NCBI GenBank assembly: GCA_049323895.1
Contig: JBMOKT010000026.1
Location: 124,001 to 188,000 of the forward strand
Direction: 5' to 3'
DNA: 64,000 bases
Origin: JBMOKT01 sp049323895
GTDB lineage: Bacteria > Bacillota > Peptococcia > Peptococcales > BICA1-8
Below the pieces are notes generated by a model that searched no databases, was not told the origin of the DNA, and saw only the letters and a program-made list of their open reading frames with translations. Shown one piece after another: positions 51,165-60,597 of the stretch (the stretch's first letter is position 1; every line of letters begins with the position of its first letter). Position numbers and translations under genes: made by a program.

Positions 51165-54100
51165 ATGAGTGAAAAACTACAACGCTTTACCAAGCTTTTA
51201 AGGGACATGTTTGAGCTGGAAAAATCAGACCTTGATTTTGGCATATACCGTATTATGAATATCCGTAAAAACGAGATAAATAACTTCATTGAAAATACTC
51301 TTTCAGGTGAAGTTAGTTCTATATTATCAAAATATGCTACTGATAACAGCGAAGTTAGAAATCGTATCGAAGAAATTGAGAAGCAATGTCAAAGTGTTGG
51401 TGTAAAGGTTGAGGACAGCAAGCTAAGAGAAGAATATGCAGAATATAAAGTATTACTTGATTCTGGAACGGGAGTTGCTGAGCTGGAAAGCGATGTTTAT
51501 TCAGCTCTTTATAATTTTTTTAGCCGCTATTATGATGAGGGAGATTTTATCAGTAAACGCCGCTATAAAGAAGGGGTTTATGGTATTCCTTATGAAGGCG
51601 AAGAAGTAAAGCTCTACTGGGCTAATCATGACCAATACTACATCAAAACCAGTGAAAACTTCAGGGATTATTCTTTTAAGGTGGATGTGCAAGGAGTAAA
51701 ATTTACGATACATTTTAAACTTGTAGATGCTGAAACCGAGCAAAACAACAATAAGGAAAGCGACGATAAAAAGCGTGAATTTATACTGCTTAATGAGAAT
51801 TTCTTAGAAGCAAACGGTAATGAGCTTATCATAAGATTAGAATATCGTCTTGCTACAAAAGAGCAGGATGACAAAAATAAACTAAAGGATAATTCAAAGC
51901 TGAATAAATTCGCTGTTGATAAAATAAAGGATGCTGTTTCGGGCAATGCCGATTTCAAACGGTTTATTTGGGCTGTCAATGCACCGGCACCAACAGAAAA
52001 AAATAAAACAAGGACAATTTTGGAAAAGCACCTGGAGGCTTATGTCGCCAAGAACACCTTTGATTATTTTATCCATAAGGATTTACGTGGATTCTTGAAT
52101 AGGGAACTGGATTTTTACATAAAGTCTGAGATTATGCATTTGGATGATCTGGATACAGATAATGAAGTGAAAGTCAATGCTTACCTGGCCAAGGTTAAGG
52201 CCATTAAGAAGGTAGGACACATTATTATCGCTTTTTTGGCACAGATAGAGGAATTTCAGAAAAAGCTTTGGCTGAAGAAAAAGTTTGTGGTGGAAACAAA
52301 CTGGTGTATCACCCTGGATAAGATTGACGAGAGTTTCTATCCTGAAATCGCTTCAAATGATGGACAACGGCTGGAATGGGTGGAGCTTTATGCTATTGAT
52401 AAAATTGATGGTGACTTGATGTCCGTAGCCTATTCCAATCCACTTACAATAGAGTTTTTGAAGCAGAACAAAAACCTTGTGTTGGATACAAAGCATTTTA
52501 GCAAGGAATTTAAAGAGCGGCTTATTGCGAGCATTAACAATTTAGATGAGAAGACAAATGGATTGATGATTCACAGCGAGAATTTTCAAGCTCTGAATCT
52601 ACTGCAAGAAAAGTATCGGGGAAGGATTCAGTGCGTGTACATTGATCCGCCGTATAATACGAATGCAAGTGAGATTATTTATAAGAATGGTTATAAAAAT
52701 AGTTCATGGCTTAGCTTGATTGGAGATAGATTACATTTAAGCAGAAAGCTATTGCTGCAATCAGGTATTAAATGTATAACTATTGATGATGTCGAAATGA
52801 AAAGGTTAAGTATCTTATTAGATGATATTTTCGGTGAAGATAATATACTTGGGACTATCGTAATAAAAAACAACCCTTCAGGAAGATCGACACAAAAGGG
52901 GATATCAATTGCTCATGAATATGCGATTTTTATAGCCAATGGTTCTTCAACTAAAATAGGGAGACTAGACAGGACAGAAGATCAAAATGCAAGATATGAT
53001 GAAAAAGATGAAAAAGGCTACTTTGAATGGGTTAATTTTAGAAAACATGGAGGTTTCAAAGCAGAGTCGCCTTCTATGTTTTATCCAATTTTTATTAATA
53101 ACAACACCGGAAGTATGCGAATACCTAATATGGAGTGGGATGAAGAAAAGAAAAAGTGGGAATTGATGGAGAATCCACAGGAAGGTGAAACGATCTCATT
53201 ACCTATTGATGAAAATAATATTGAACGTCGTTGGAAGTGGGGCGTTGACCGTGTTTTATCAAATCCAACTGAATTTTGCATTCGGAATGATAGGAATGGT
53301 ATACCTTCCGTTTATGTAAAGGCACGTTTGAATGATGAAGGAATACTTCCCTTAACTTGGTGGGATAAAAAAGAATATTCTGCTACTGCATACGGTACAA
53401 ACCTATTAAAAAATATTTTTATGGATTTGAATGTTTTTTCGTATCCGAAATCTATTTTTGCAGTAATTGATTGTTTGAGAGTGTGTAATATAAATGATGA
53501 TAGTGTCATTTTAGACTATTTTGCAGGCTCCGGGACTACCGGGCATGCAGTAATTGATCTAAACCGTGAGGACAATGGAAATCGCAAATATATCCTTGTT
53601 GAAATGGGAAACTATTTTAATACTGTTACAAAGCCAAGAATTAAAAAGGCTGTTTACTCGAAGGATTGGAAGGATGGCAAGCCACAAAACAGAAATAACG
53701 GAATTTCACAAATTTTCAAGTATGTCCGGCTTGAGAGCTATGAAGACACTTTGAACAATATCGACCTTGTTCGTTCAGCAGAGCAGGAAGGCCAGTTTAG
53801 ACAGAATTCCATGCTGTTTAACGAATACCTTGTATCTTATATGCTTGATATCGAAAGTAGAGGCAGCTTGCTTAGTCTTGAGCGATTCAAAGCGCCGTTT
53901 GACTATAAAATGAACATAGTCGAAAACAATGAGATGAAAGAAACAAATATTGACCTTGTAGAAACATTCAATTATTTACTCGGCCTTACCGTGCTGCGCC
54001 AAAGCGCTGTTAACCGCTTTAATGCTGCCCCTGACGATAAGGGCCAATATGAAAATGCTGTAAAGCTTGTAGCAAACAAGGAAGGTAAATATGCATTTAA

Positions 54101-54356
54101 GCAAATTGAAGGTATTATGCCAAATGGAGATAAAGCCCTGATAATTTGGCGTAACCTTTCCGATGATTTAGCATCAGACAATGCTGCACTGGATGCTTTC
54201 TTTACCAAGCACTGCCTTAACCCGAAGGACAACGAATTTGACATTATATTTGTTAATGGCGACAACAACCTTGAGAACCTTCGTAAAGATACTGAACGTT
54301 GGAAAGTTAACTTGATTGAAATTGAGTTTGGAAAAAGAATGTTCGAGGGGGCATAA
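51165..54356 (+). CDS. Type III restriction-modification methyltransferase subunit (Mod), large form
   Basis: 1063 residues, longer than classical Mod (about 650). The N-terminal 480 residues have no recognised motif and are rich in charged helices. The methyltransferase motif IV DPPYNT is at D494, and the SAM-binding motif FAGSGTTGH is at F786. This order, with about 290 residues between (the putative target-recognition part), marks a beta-class amino-methyltransferase that acts on adenine N6 or cytosine N4. The last 250 residues lack clear motifs. It is followed by res 2 bases later, so the two are co-transcribed. The ribosome-binding site is GGGAGG. Confidence 0.9.
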   Translation: MSEKLQRFTKLLRDMFELEKSDLDFGIYRIMNIRKNEINNFIENTLSGEVSSILSKYATDNSEVRNRIEEIEKQCQSVGVKVEDSKLREEYAEYKVLLDSGTGVAELESDVYSALYNFFSRYYDEGDFISKRRYKEGVYGIPYEGEEVKLYWANHDQYYIKTSENFRDYSFKVDVQGVKFTIHFKLVDAETEQNNNKESDDKKREFILLNENFLEANGNELIIRLEYRLATKEQDDKNKLKDNSKLNKFAVDKIKDAVSGNADFKRFIWAVNAPAPTEKNKTRTILEKHLEAYVAKNTFDYFIHKDLRGFLNRELDFYIKSEIMHLDDLDTDNEVKVNAYLAKVKAIKKVGHIIIAFLAQIEEFQKKLWLKKKFVVETNWCITLDKIDESFYPEIASNDGQRLEWVELYAIDKIDGDLMSVAYSNPLTIEFLKQNKNLVLDTKHFSKEFKERLIASINNLDEKTNGLMIHSENFQALNLLQEKYRGRIQCVYIDPPYNTNASEIIYKNGYKNSSWLSLIGDRLHLSRKLLLQSGIKCITIDDVEMKRLSILLDDIFGEDNILGTIVIKNNPSGRSTQKGISIAHEYAIFIANGSSTKIGRLDRTEDQNARYDEKDEKGYFEWVNFRKHGGFKAESPSMFYPIFINNNTGSMRIPNMEWDEEKKKWELMENPQEGETISLPIDENNIERRWKWGVDRVLSNPTEFCIRNDRNGIPSVYVKARLNDEGILPLTWWDKKEYSATAYGTNLLKNIFMDLNVFSYPKSIFAVIDCLRVCNINDDSVILDYFAGSGTTGHAVIDLNREDNGNRKYILVEMGNYFNTVTKPRIKKAVYSKDWKDGKPQNRNNGISQIFKYVRLESYEDTLNNIDLVRSAEQEGQFRQNSMLFNEYLVSYMLDIESRGSLLSLERFKAPFDYKMNIVENNEMKETNIDLVETFNYLLGLTVLRQSAVNRFNAAPDDKGQYENAVKLVANKEGKYAFKQIEGIMPNGDKALIIWRNLSDDLASDNAALDAFFTKHCLNPKDNEFDIIFVNGDNNLENLRKDTERWKVNLIEIEFGKRMFEGA

Positions 54357-54358
54357 GG

Positions 54359-57300
54359 ATGGCAGTTAAAAAGACTAAAAAATCAAAGAAAACAATAAAT
54401 CTAAATGACTGCCTTGTTTTAAATAAGTATTTCCTCTCACTATTTGGAAAATCAGATTTCAAAGGTCTTACTGATGACATGAAGTCTGCTGATTTGGAAG
54501 GGTACAACGAGGAGAATACATCGTACTTTTATGAGTTTATCGCTCGCAAGTATGTAAAGCTTGGTTTTCTTAATAAGGATAAGTTAAAAGAATATGATGA
54601 AAATATCTACCGCTATGTTTCTCAAATTGGAGAGCGCCGTGGTGGGCTTACTCTTAAATATTTCCAGTATCTTGCACTGCTTTTTACCGAGATGTATCTT
54701 GAAAGATACTTTCTGGATAGAAAAAACTTTATTGCGGATTTAAATACATTTTTGGTTGAGTTTAACTCTGAATTTGATGGAGAAAATATCGAGAGCTATA
54801 CAGAGGAAAGTTTAAACAAGCTTGCGTATATGTGCGCCACCGGAAGCGGCAAGACGCTTATTATGCATGCAAATATCCTGCAATATCAGCATTATTTCAG
54901 AAAAGCACAGGAGTATAATAAGAGTTTGACACTAAACAAAATTATTCTCCTAACGCCGAATGAAGGCTTATCCAATCAGCATATTGAAGAGATGAAGCTC
55001 TCCAATATTTCATGCCGTATTTTTGAGAAGAATGCGTATATATTTGGGGATAAGGATGATGTGCTTGTTATAGATATTAATAAACTTGAGGAACAGGGCA
55101 AAGTAAAGACTGTTTCGGTAGACAGCTTTGAGCAAAATAATCTTGTATTGGTTGATGAAGGCCACAAGGGACTCTCAGGCAATGTCTGGTATGATTTCCG
55201 GAGCCGCTTGTCTGAAAACGGATTTTCCTTTGAATACTCAGCCACTTTCAAACAGGCTATCAAAGAGGATAAGTCAAAATCAGATGAAGAACCCCTTGCT
55301 TATCAATATGGCAAGGCGATTGTATTTGATTATTCCTACAAATATTTCTATAACGACGGTTATGGAAAGGAATACCGTATTTATAACTTGAGAAATAGCT
55401 TTGGAACGGAGCAGCGTGATTTATATTTAACCGGCTGCCTGCTTAGCTTTTATCAGCAAATGAAGATATACAAAAGTAACAAGGCAGAGTTACTACCCTT
55501 TAACATTGAAAATCCCCTGCTTGTGTTTGTAGGCAATAGTGTAAATAAAACCGTTAGCAAGGATGAATTGACAGATGTGCAGGAGGTATTGGCTTTTGTT
55601 AATGAATTTACATCAAACAAGGAAAAGACTATTGGCCGCATAAAAATGTTGCTTGACGATAATACCGGGCTGCTTGATGAAAAGGGGCATGAGCTGTTTT
55701 ACGGTGATTTTTCGTACCTACAGAAGTTATTTAATAGGGATGCAGAAGCTGTATTCGATGATATGTTAAAAATAGTATTTGACACCGCTTCCACAGGCAG
55801 GCTGCACCTTGTAAATCTAAAACAGCTTGGCGGTGAAATAGGTTTGCGGATTGGCAGTGACAATGATTTCTTTGGTGTTATCAATGTCGGCGGCGATGCA
55901 GAACTTATTAAAAATATTGAAAAAGGGAAAACGGGTATTGTAACTGACGAAAACCAGTTTGAAAATGAATCGCTGTTTAAAAAAATAAATGATAAAAATT
56001 CTAAAATCAATATTCTTATCGGGTCTAAAAAATTTACAGAAGGTTGGAATAGCTGGCGTGTTTCTACCATGGGACTTATTAACTTTGCCAAAGGAGAAGG
56101 TTCCCAGGCTATCCAACTTTTCGGGAGAGGCGTGCGGCTAAAGGGGTATGGAAACTGCCTCAAGCGCAGTTCTAAGCTTGATTATAATGTTACGTCACCA
56201 AAGTATATTAGAAAGGTTGAGACGCTCACCATTTTTGGTGTTAAAGCCGATTATATGGCGCAATTTAAAGAATACCTTGAAAAAGAAGATATTGCGCTTA
56301 ATGATTCGATCAGAGAATTCAAGCTTCCGGTGGTTAGCCGATTTAATGATGTCAAGGATAAGCTGAAGGTTATAAAGGTTAAAGACGGCATTAATTTTAA
56401 AAAGCAGTCGAAACGCCTTGTGCTTACCACACCTACTGATGAGTTTATGAACAATCTCGTAAAAAATAAGATAAAGATTGATTATAATGCCAAGATACAA
56501 AGCCTTACTTCTACTGTAAGCATGGAATTACAGTATCAGAAAGATGAGGTAGTATTGCAGCCACAGCATCTGGCATTTTTAAATCTTGATATGCTTTACA
56601 TCGAGCTGCAGAGATATAAAAATGAAAAGGCTTATTATAATATAAGCATTGAAAAGACAGTACTACCAGAGATTCTAAATATAAGCGGATGGTACACACT
56701 ATTCATTCCAAAAGCATTGGTGGAAATGGACAGCTTTGAGAAGATTGGCAGAATAAATGATATATGCATTATGCTGCTTAAAAACTACCTGGATAGATTT
56801 TTTAAATACTACAAAGCGCAGTGGGAAGCGCCATATTTGGTATTTGGTGACTTGAAGGCTGATGATAATAACTTCATAGATGAGTACAGTATTACACTGT
56901 TCAACGGAGAGCAATTTGACGAGTTTGAAAAACTGTTTGAAGGCATAAAGGAAGTGCTTATTAATAATAGGCGCTTAAGCAAATACGAGGATAAGCATCT
57001 GAATTTTAGATATTTTGACTTTTACAGCCACCTTTATACACCGCTTATATCTATTGATAAAGGTATACGGATAGAGGTCTCGCCTGTTAGTCTTAATAGC
57101 GATGAAAAGTTATTTGTTGACAGGTTAAAGAAATATTGTGATGACAACCCATCGGCTTTTACTGAAAAAAGAATGTACCTGTTACGTAATAAGAGCAAGG
57201 TTGGCATGGGATTTTTTGAAGCAGGAAATTTTTATCCGGACTATATTATGTGGATTGCTGAAGATGAAAAGCAGTATATAACCTTTATTGATCCAAAGGG

Positions 57301-57559
57301 CATTATGATGTTGGAAAGAAATATCAATAATCCTAAAATACAGTTTTACAAAACAATAAAAGATCTTGAAGCACGTTTGCAGCCGACCTGTACAGATAAA
57401 CAAATTATCCTCAATTCGTTTATTATGTCCGGCACAAGCGCTGCGGATGCCAGTGCATTTTATGGTGTAAAAAGACAGGAATTTGAAAGCAGAAATGTAC
57501 TTTTCTTAGAGGATGATGATTGTATAGAGAAGATGATGAGCAAAGTATTTCCGGTTTAA
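54359..57559 (+). CDS. Type III restriction endonuclease subunit (Res)
   Basis: 1066 residues. It is a superfamily 2 helicase with Walker A ATGSGKTLIM (K165), motif II DEGHKG (D266) and motif VI QLFGRGVRLKG near residue 587. A C-terminal PD-(D/E)XK-type nuclease site is at P960-D961 and D978-P-K980 (YPDYIMWI ... FIDPKG). Helicase plus nuclease with a neighbouring Mod defines a type III system. All key residues are present, so it looks active. The stop is followed by a 150-base gap with a promoter for the next genes. Confidence 0.9.
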   Translation: MAVKKTKKSKKTINLNDCLVLNKYFLSLFGKSDFKGLTDDMKSADLEGYNEENTSYFYEFIARKYVKLGFLNKDKLKEYDENIYRYVSQIGERRGGLTLKYFQYLALLFTEMYLERYFLDRKNFIADLNTFLVEFNSEFDGENIESYTEESLNKLAYMCATGSGKTLIMHANILQYQHYFRKAQEYNKSLTLNKIILLTPNEGLSNQHIEEMKLSNISCRIFEKNAYIFGDKDDVLVIDINKLEEQGKVKTVSVDSFEQNNLVLVDEGHKGLSGNVWYDFRSRLSENGFSFEYSATFKQAIKEDKSKSDEEPLAYQYGKAIVFDYSYKYFYNDGYGKEYRIYNLRNSFGTEQRDLYLTGCLLSFYQQMKIYKSNKAELLPFNIENPLLVFVGNSVNKTVSKDELTDVQEVLAFVNEFTSNKEKTIGRIKMLLDDNTGLLDEKGHELFYGDFSYLQKLFNRDAEAVFDDMLKIVFDTASTGRLHLVNLKQLGGEIGLRIGSDNDFFGVINVGGDAELIKNIEKGKTGIVTDENQFENESLFKKINDKNSKINILIGSKKFTEGWNSWRVSTMGLINFAKGEGSQAIQLFGRGVRLKGYGNCLKRSSKLDYNVTSPKYIRKVETLTIFGVKADYMAQFKEYLEKEDIALNDSIREFKLPVVSRFNDVKDKLKVIKVKDGINFKKQSKRLVLTTPTDEFMNNLVKNKIKIDYNAKIQSLTSTVSMELQYQKDEVVLQPQHLAFLNLDMLYIELQRYKNEKAYYNISIEKTVLPEILNISGWYTLFIPKALVEMDSFEKIGRINDICIMLLKNYLDRFFKYYKAQWEAPYLVFGDLKADDNNFIDEYSITLFNGEQFDEFEKLFEGIKEVLINNRRLSKYEDKHLNFRYFDFYSHLYTPLISIDKGIRIEVSPVSLNSDEKLFVDRLKKYCDDNPSAFTEKRMYLLRNKSKVGMGFFEAGNFYPDYIMWIAEDEKQYITFIDPKGIMMLERNINNPKIQFYKTIKDLEARLQPTCTDKQIILNSFIMSGTSAADASAFYGVKRQEFESRNVLFLEDDDCIEKMMSKVFPV

Positions 57560-57603
57560 ACGATAGGAAGAATTTAATACCTTAATAGTCACTATCCGTT
57601 TTA

Positions 57604-57644
57604 TTGGACACCTCTTATGATAAAATACAATCATCAAGAGGTGT
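57604..57644 (+). promoter_or_regulatory. Promoter overlapped by an inverted repeat (probable operator)
   Basis: -35 TTGGAC (57604-57609), 16-base spacer, -10 TACAAT (57626-57631). A 9-bp perfect inverted repeat, ACACCTCTT (57608-57616) and AAGAGGTGT (57636-57644), flanks the -10. It lies about 65 bases before the next gene. Confidence 0.6.
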
Positions 57645-57709
57645 TGATATATAATATAAAATTGTCTATTAAATAAACATATATTGCCATGATAGGAGGG
57701 GGGAAACAT

Positions 57710-58684
57710 ATGTCAGATATTAACATACCTGTTGAATTTACATCAGATGAAAAAGGATATTATGATAGGCAATGCCCTAATGAAAAGTGTGAATACGTTT
57801 TTAAAATTTACATGGAAGATTGGAAAGAAAAAGTATCTGACGAACAAGTATTTTGTCCTATGTGTGGACATATCGCAACATCTGATCAGTGGTACACTCA
57901 TGAGCAGATTGAGGCTATTGAGGAGATAGCTGCCAGTTACGCTCAGTCTTACATCAGCAATGAATTGGATAAGATGTTTGGGAAAATGGCACGCAGTATG
58001 CGTGGCAATAAATATGTTCAAATTACTTATAAACCCGGCAAAAAGATATCATTTGTGAATAATCCCATAGGACAAAGACCGGAATGGGAATTGGAGATAA
58101 CTTGTGAAAAGTGCCAGACCCGATACAGCGTGATTGGAAGTGCTTATTTTTGTCCCTGCTGCGGACACAATGCCGTTGAGCGTGTTTTTAATGAATCTTT
58201 GGATACAGTTCAAAAGATGATTGAGTCTATTGAAGATATATACAGTACCTTCGAAAAAAGCTATGGCAAAGATAAGGCTGAATCGATGTGTCGATCAATG
58301 ATAGAAGGCACATTGGGAGATATTGTTTCAGCTTTCCAAAAATATGCAGAAGAAATTTATAAGCAAATTATGCCGACTAAAAAGGTTCGAGTTAACGACT
58401 TTCAAATAATTGAAAAAGGCAGCAACTTATTTAAAGAAGCTACTGGGAAAGGTTATGATTCATGGCTTTCTCAAGATGAAATTGCAGACATAAATATGTT
58501 ATTTCAGCAAAGGCACATAATTGAACACAATAATGGTTTGATTGATGAAAGATACATACAAAACTCAGGAGATATATCATACAAGGTAGGCCAACGAGTA
58601 ATTATAAAAAATCAAGATGCTATGAGAGTATTAAATTACGTCAGGAAACTCTCAGATGGATTAAGCAAATTAGGGGATTTATAA
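57710..58684 (+). CDS. Zinc-ribbon protein with predicted HEPN RNase domain
   Basis: 324 residues from the ATG at 57710, preceded by GGAGGGGGG. An in-frame ATG seven codons earlier sits before that site. Two zinc ribbons are visible: C22/C27 with C49/C52, and C132/C135 with C148/C151. The helical C-terminal part contains QQRHIIEHNNG, where R268 and H273 fit the RX4-6H catalytic motif of HEPN RNases, followed by DERYIQNSGDISYKVGQRV. HEPN proteins are frequent toxins or effectors in defence systems. Function here is inferred from motif only. It is first gene after the promoter at 57604. Confidence 0.6.
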   Translation: MSDINIPVEFTSDEKGYYDRQCPNEKCEYVFKIYMEDWKEKVSDEQVFCPMCGHIATSDQWYTHEQIEAIEEIAASYAQSYISNELDKMFGKMARSMRGNKYVQITYKPGKKISFVNNPIGQRPEWELEITCEKCQTRYSVIGSAYFCPCCGHNAVERVFNESLDTVQKMIESIEDIYSTFEKSYGKDKAESMCRSMIEGTLGDIVSAFQKYAEEIYKQIMPTKKVRVNDFQIIEKGSNLFKEATGKGYDSWLSQDEIADINMLFQQRHIIEHNNGLIDERYIQNSGDISYKVGQRVIIKNQDAMRVLNYVRKLSDGLSKLGDL

Positions 58685-58706
58685 GTATAGGAATGGAGAT
58701 GATAGG

Positions 58707-59042
58707 TTGATTGATCGACGCGCCGTTTATGCTGTGAAATTCCCTGATGACGAAGATTTTCAGAATTTAGTTATGAATGTACATATTCACAAAGGCAATC
58801 TACGCTTCTTATCTCCTCCAGATAGGGGCCACGAAATTACAGGCAAGCTCGGTACAGAGACTGAATACGGTTTTACTTGGATTTCTGACCATACCTTTGC
58901 CGGAGAGTGGCAGTTCAAAATATGTACGATTGAGGACTTTCGAGATAAATATTATAAATTCGTTTTCAATGGTGCAGCGATAGCTGAAGTTATTCAGACC
59001 ACTGCCGATCTGTATGAGTGGTATCGGAAAAACTTTATGTAA
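58707..59042 (+). CDS. Small protein of unknown function
   Basis: 111 residues, with a TTG start after GGAGATGATAGG. I do not recognise it. The sequence looks beta-rich, with HIHKGNLRFLSPPDRGHEITG, GFTWISDHTFAGEWQF and a short C-terminal helix (AAIAEVIQTTADLYEWYRK). There are no cysteines and no membrane segment. It lies 22 bases after the HEPN-like gene and 12 bases before the four-CxxC gene, so it belongs to the same transcript. Confidence 0.65.
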   Translation: MIDRRAVYAVKFPDDEDFQNLVMNVHIHKGNLRFLSPPDRGHEITGKLGTETEYGFTWISDHTFAGEWQFKICTIEDFRDKYYKFVFNGAAIAEVIQTTADLYEWYRKNFM

Positions 59043-59054
59043 AGGGGTACTGAC

Positions 59055-59534
59055 ATGGGACAAGGTTTCGGTGTACGTTGCACAAAATGTGAGTACAACA
59101 AGTATTTTCATTTAGGTATCGGCATGATGTACAGACCAACTGCTGTGTTCGGAAAAACATATTTTGATGATGAGAAACCGCTTCTTGATTCTCTTGTTAA
59201 GAGTAAGAAGATTAAAGAGCAGGCGTTTACAATACTTCATGATCGAAACGGCGTCCCTGCTGATGATTATGGTCACGAAGTATACTACTGCCCTCATTGC
59301 CATGAACTTTATGAGCGTTTCTATTTTTGTATCACTTATGCCAGCGATTCCTTCGAGCCGGATTATAAATGCCCTAAATGCAAGCATTTATTAAATAGAA
59401 TTAAAATTATCATGGAAGATAGGAAGTTTAGGTTGCTTTACAGAAACAACAAGCCCATTGATTGGCGCTGCCCACAATGCGGCAATGACAAACTGATGGA
59501 AGACACTGCAATTGGCGTTTTAATGTGGGATTAA
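59055..59534 (+). CDS. Zinc-ribbon-like protein with four CxxC pairs
   Basis: 159 residues. CxxC pairs are at C9/C12, C79/C82, C106/C109 and C139/C142 (CTKC, CPHC, CPKC, CPQC), enough for two zinc sites. The spacing resembles rubredoxin-like or zinc-ribbon folds that bind nucleic acid or proteins. No catalytic motif is seen. It follows the 111-residue gene by 12 bases and precedes the broken gene by 13 bases. The AAAGGAGG after its stop serves the next frame. Function unknown. Confidence 0.7.
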   Translation: MGQGFGVRCTKCEYNKYFHLGIGMMYRPTAVFGKTYFDDEKPLLDSLVKSKKIKEQAFTILHDRNGVPADDYGHEVYYCPHCHELYERFYFCITYASDSFEPDYKCPKCKHLLNRIKIIMEDRKFRLLYRNNKPIDWRCPQCGNDKLMEDTAIGVLMWD

Positions 59535-59547
59535 AGGAGGCCGGAAC

Positions 59548-59958
59548 ATGAGCCGCATCACATCAATCACAATTTAAAATACCTCTTGTGGTTTGTATAG
59601 TTCTGAGGAAATCCTGTGCCATATCACCGTTGTTTATCGGATAGGAAAAATTAAGCACAGCTTGTATAATGGACTTTCTACAACTGCAGTTAAGGAATAT
59701 GAATACAATGTAGATAAACAGCAATGCGAGGCGTTCTTTATATTTCTATCCCAAGAAGTAAAAATCGATGAATGGCTGGATGATTACAGTGTGCCTGTCT
59801 GCGATGGCTAGTCTTGGAATATTCTGATCCGCCACTCCGACCATTCGGTAAAAAAGATATGCGGAACCGTTGAGCCACCACCCAATGGTGAGGCAATAGA
59901 AAAAGCGATCCATAAGCTGGTCCGCTTCAAGAAAAAAGCATTGTTGTTTAGCGAATAA
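59548..59958 (+). pseudogene. Frame with two in-frame stops (TAA and TAG)
   Basis: An ATG at 59548 follows an excellent AAAGGAGG site but meets TAA at 59575-59577 after nine codons. The same frame continues with sensible protein (SCGLYSSEEILCHITVVYRIG... WLDDYSVPVCDG), meets TAG at 59809-59811, then continues to a natural stop at 59956-59958 (RHSDHSVKKICGTVEPPPNG... KKKALLFSE). The full product would be about 134 residues. It looks like a recently inactivated gene. The 72-residue middle part could still be translated from a TTG at 59593. Confidence 0.7.
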
Positions 59959-60000
59959 AAATATCAACATCACATATTACAAATAAAGGAGGATTTGCAA

Positions 60001-60588
60001 ATGCGTAGTATCTTAAGTAACTTCCCAACCGAAAAGGTTAAGCTCCTAAAAAAGAATGGTGAAATCTACGAAGGGATTGAGGCACTCATCGACAGCGAAA
60101 AGATATTCATTGATGATGCGACAGTGCCTATCGAAGAAGAGGACATTATTGAAAGGATGTTGCCCACTGGTAGCAAGGAACAATTTATCGTAATTGACAG
60201 AGGCTTTTATAAAGGAATGCATGGTATCCCAGATCACTACCAAATTGAAGTCGAAAAAGTGTCCAGATATCATAAACCTGCGCGCGGTAGCATAACGCAA
60301 ACATATAACATTCGTAATGAAAGCGGGAAAATCAATATTAATTCGACTGATAATTCCGTTAACTTTACGTTATCAGAAAACGATGAACAACTTTTTGAGA
60401 CATTAAAACAGCTGGCAGCTTCGCTTGAAAATAGTGATGAGATTGTATCCAAAATTGAGGAAATGCGAACAACTGCGGGTAAGCCAACGTTCGGTCAGAA
60501 ATATACCGCCTTCATACAATCAATCGCCAACCATATGACAATATTTGCTCCCTTTATTCCAACATTGACTACGTTTTTAGCAAAATAG
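60001..60588 (+). CDS. Unknown protein with hydrophobic C-terminal segment (gene 1 of a three-gene operon)
   Basis: 195 residues from the ATG at 60001, with AAAGGAGG upstream. Residues 1-90 look like a small beta domain (KVKLLKKNGEIYEGIEALID..IFIDDATVPIEEEDIIERML). Residues 95-125 are Asn/Ser/Thr-rich (TYNIRNESGKININSTDNSV), a pattern seen as linkers in bacterial effector proteins. A helical region follows, ending in NHMTIFAPFIPTLTTFLAK, a hydrophobic tail that could associate with membrane. I recognise no named family. Nine bases separate it from the next gene. Confidence 0.65.
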   Translation: MRSILSNFPTEKVKLLKKNGEIYEGIEALIDSEKIFIDDATVPIEEEDIIERMLPTGSKEQFIVIDRGFYKGMHGIPDHYQIEVEKVSRYHKPARGSITQTYNIRNESGKININSTDNSVNFTLSENDEQLFETLKQLAASLENSDEIVSKIEEMRTTAGKPTFGQKYTAFIQSIANHMTIFAPFIPTLTTFLAK

Positions 60589-60597
60589 AGAAGATAT

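Noticed and set aside
59809..59811. TAG as a pyrrolysine or suppressed codon
   Set aside because: The same frame also contains TAA further upstream, and no suppressor or pyrrolysine genes are in the window. Inactivation is simpler.
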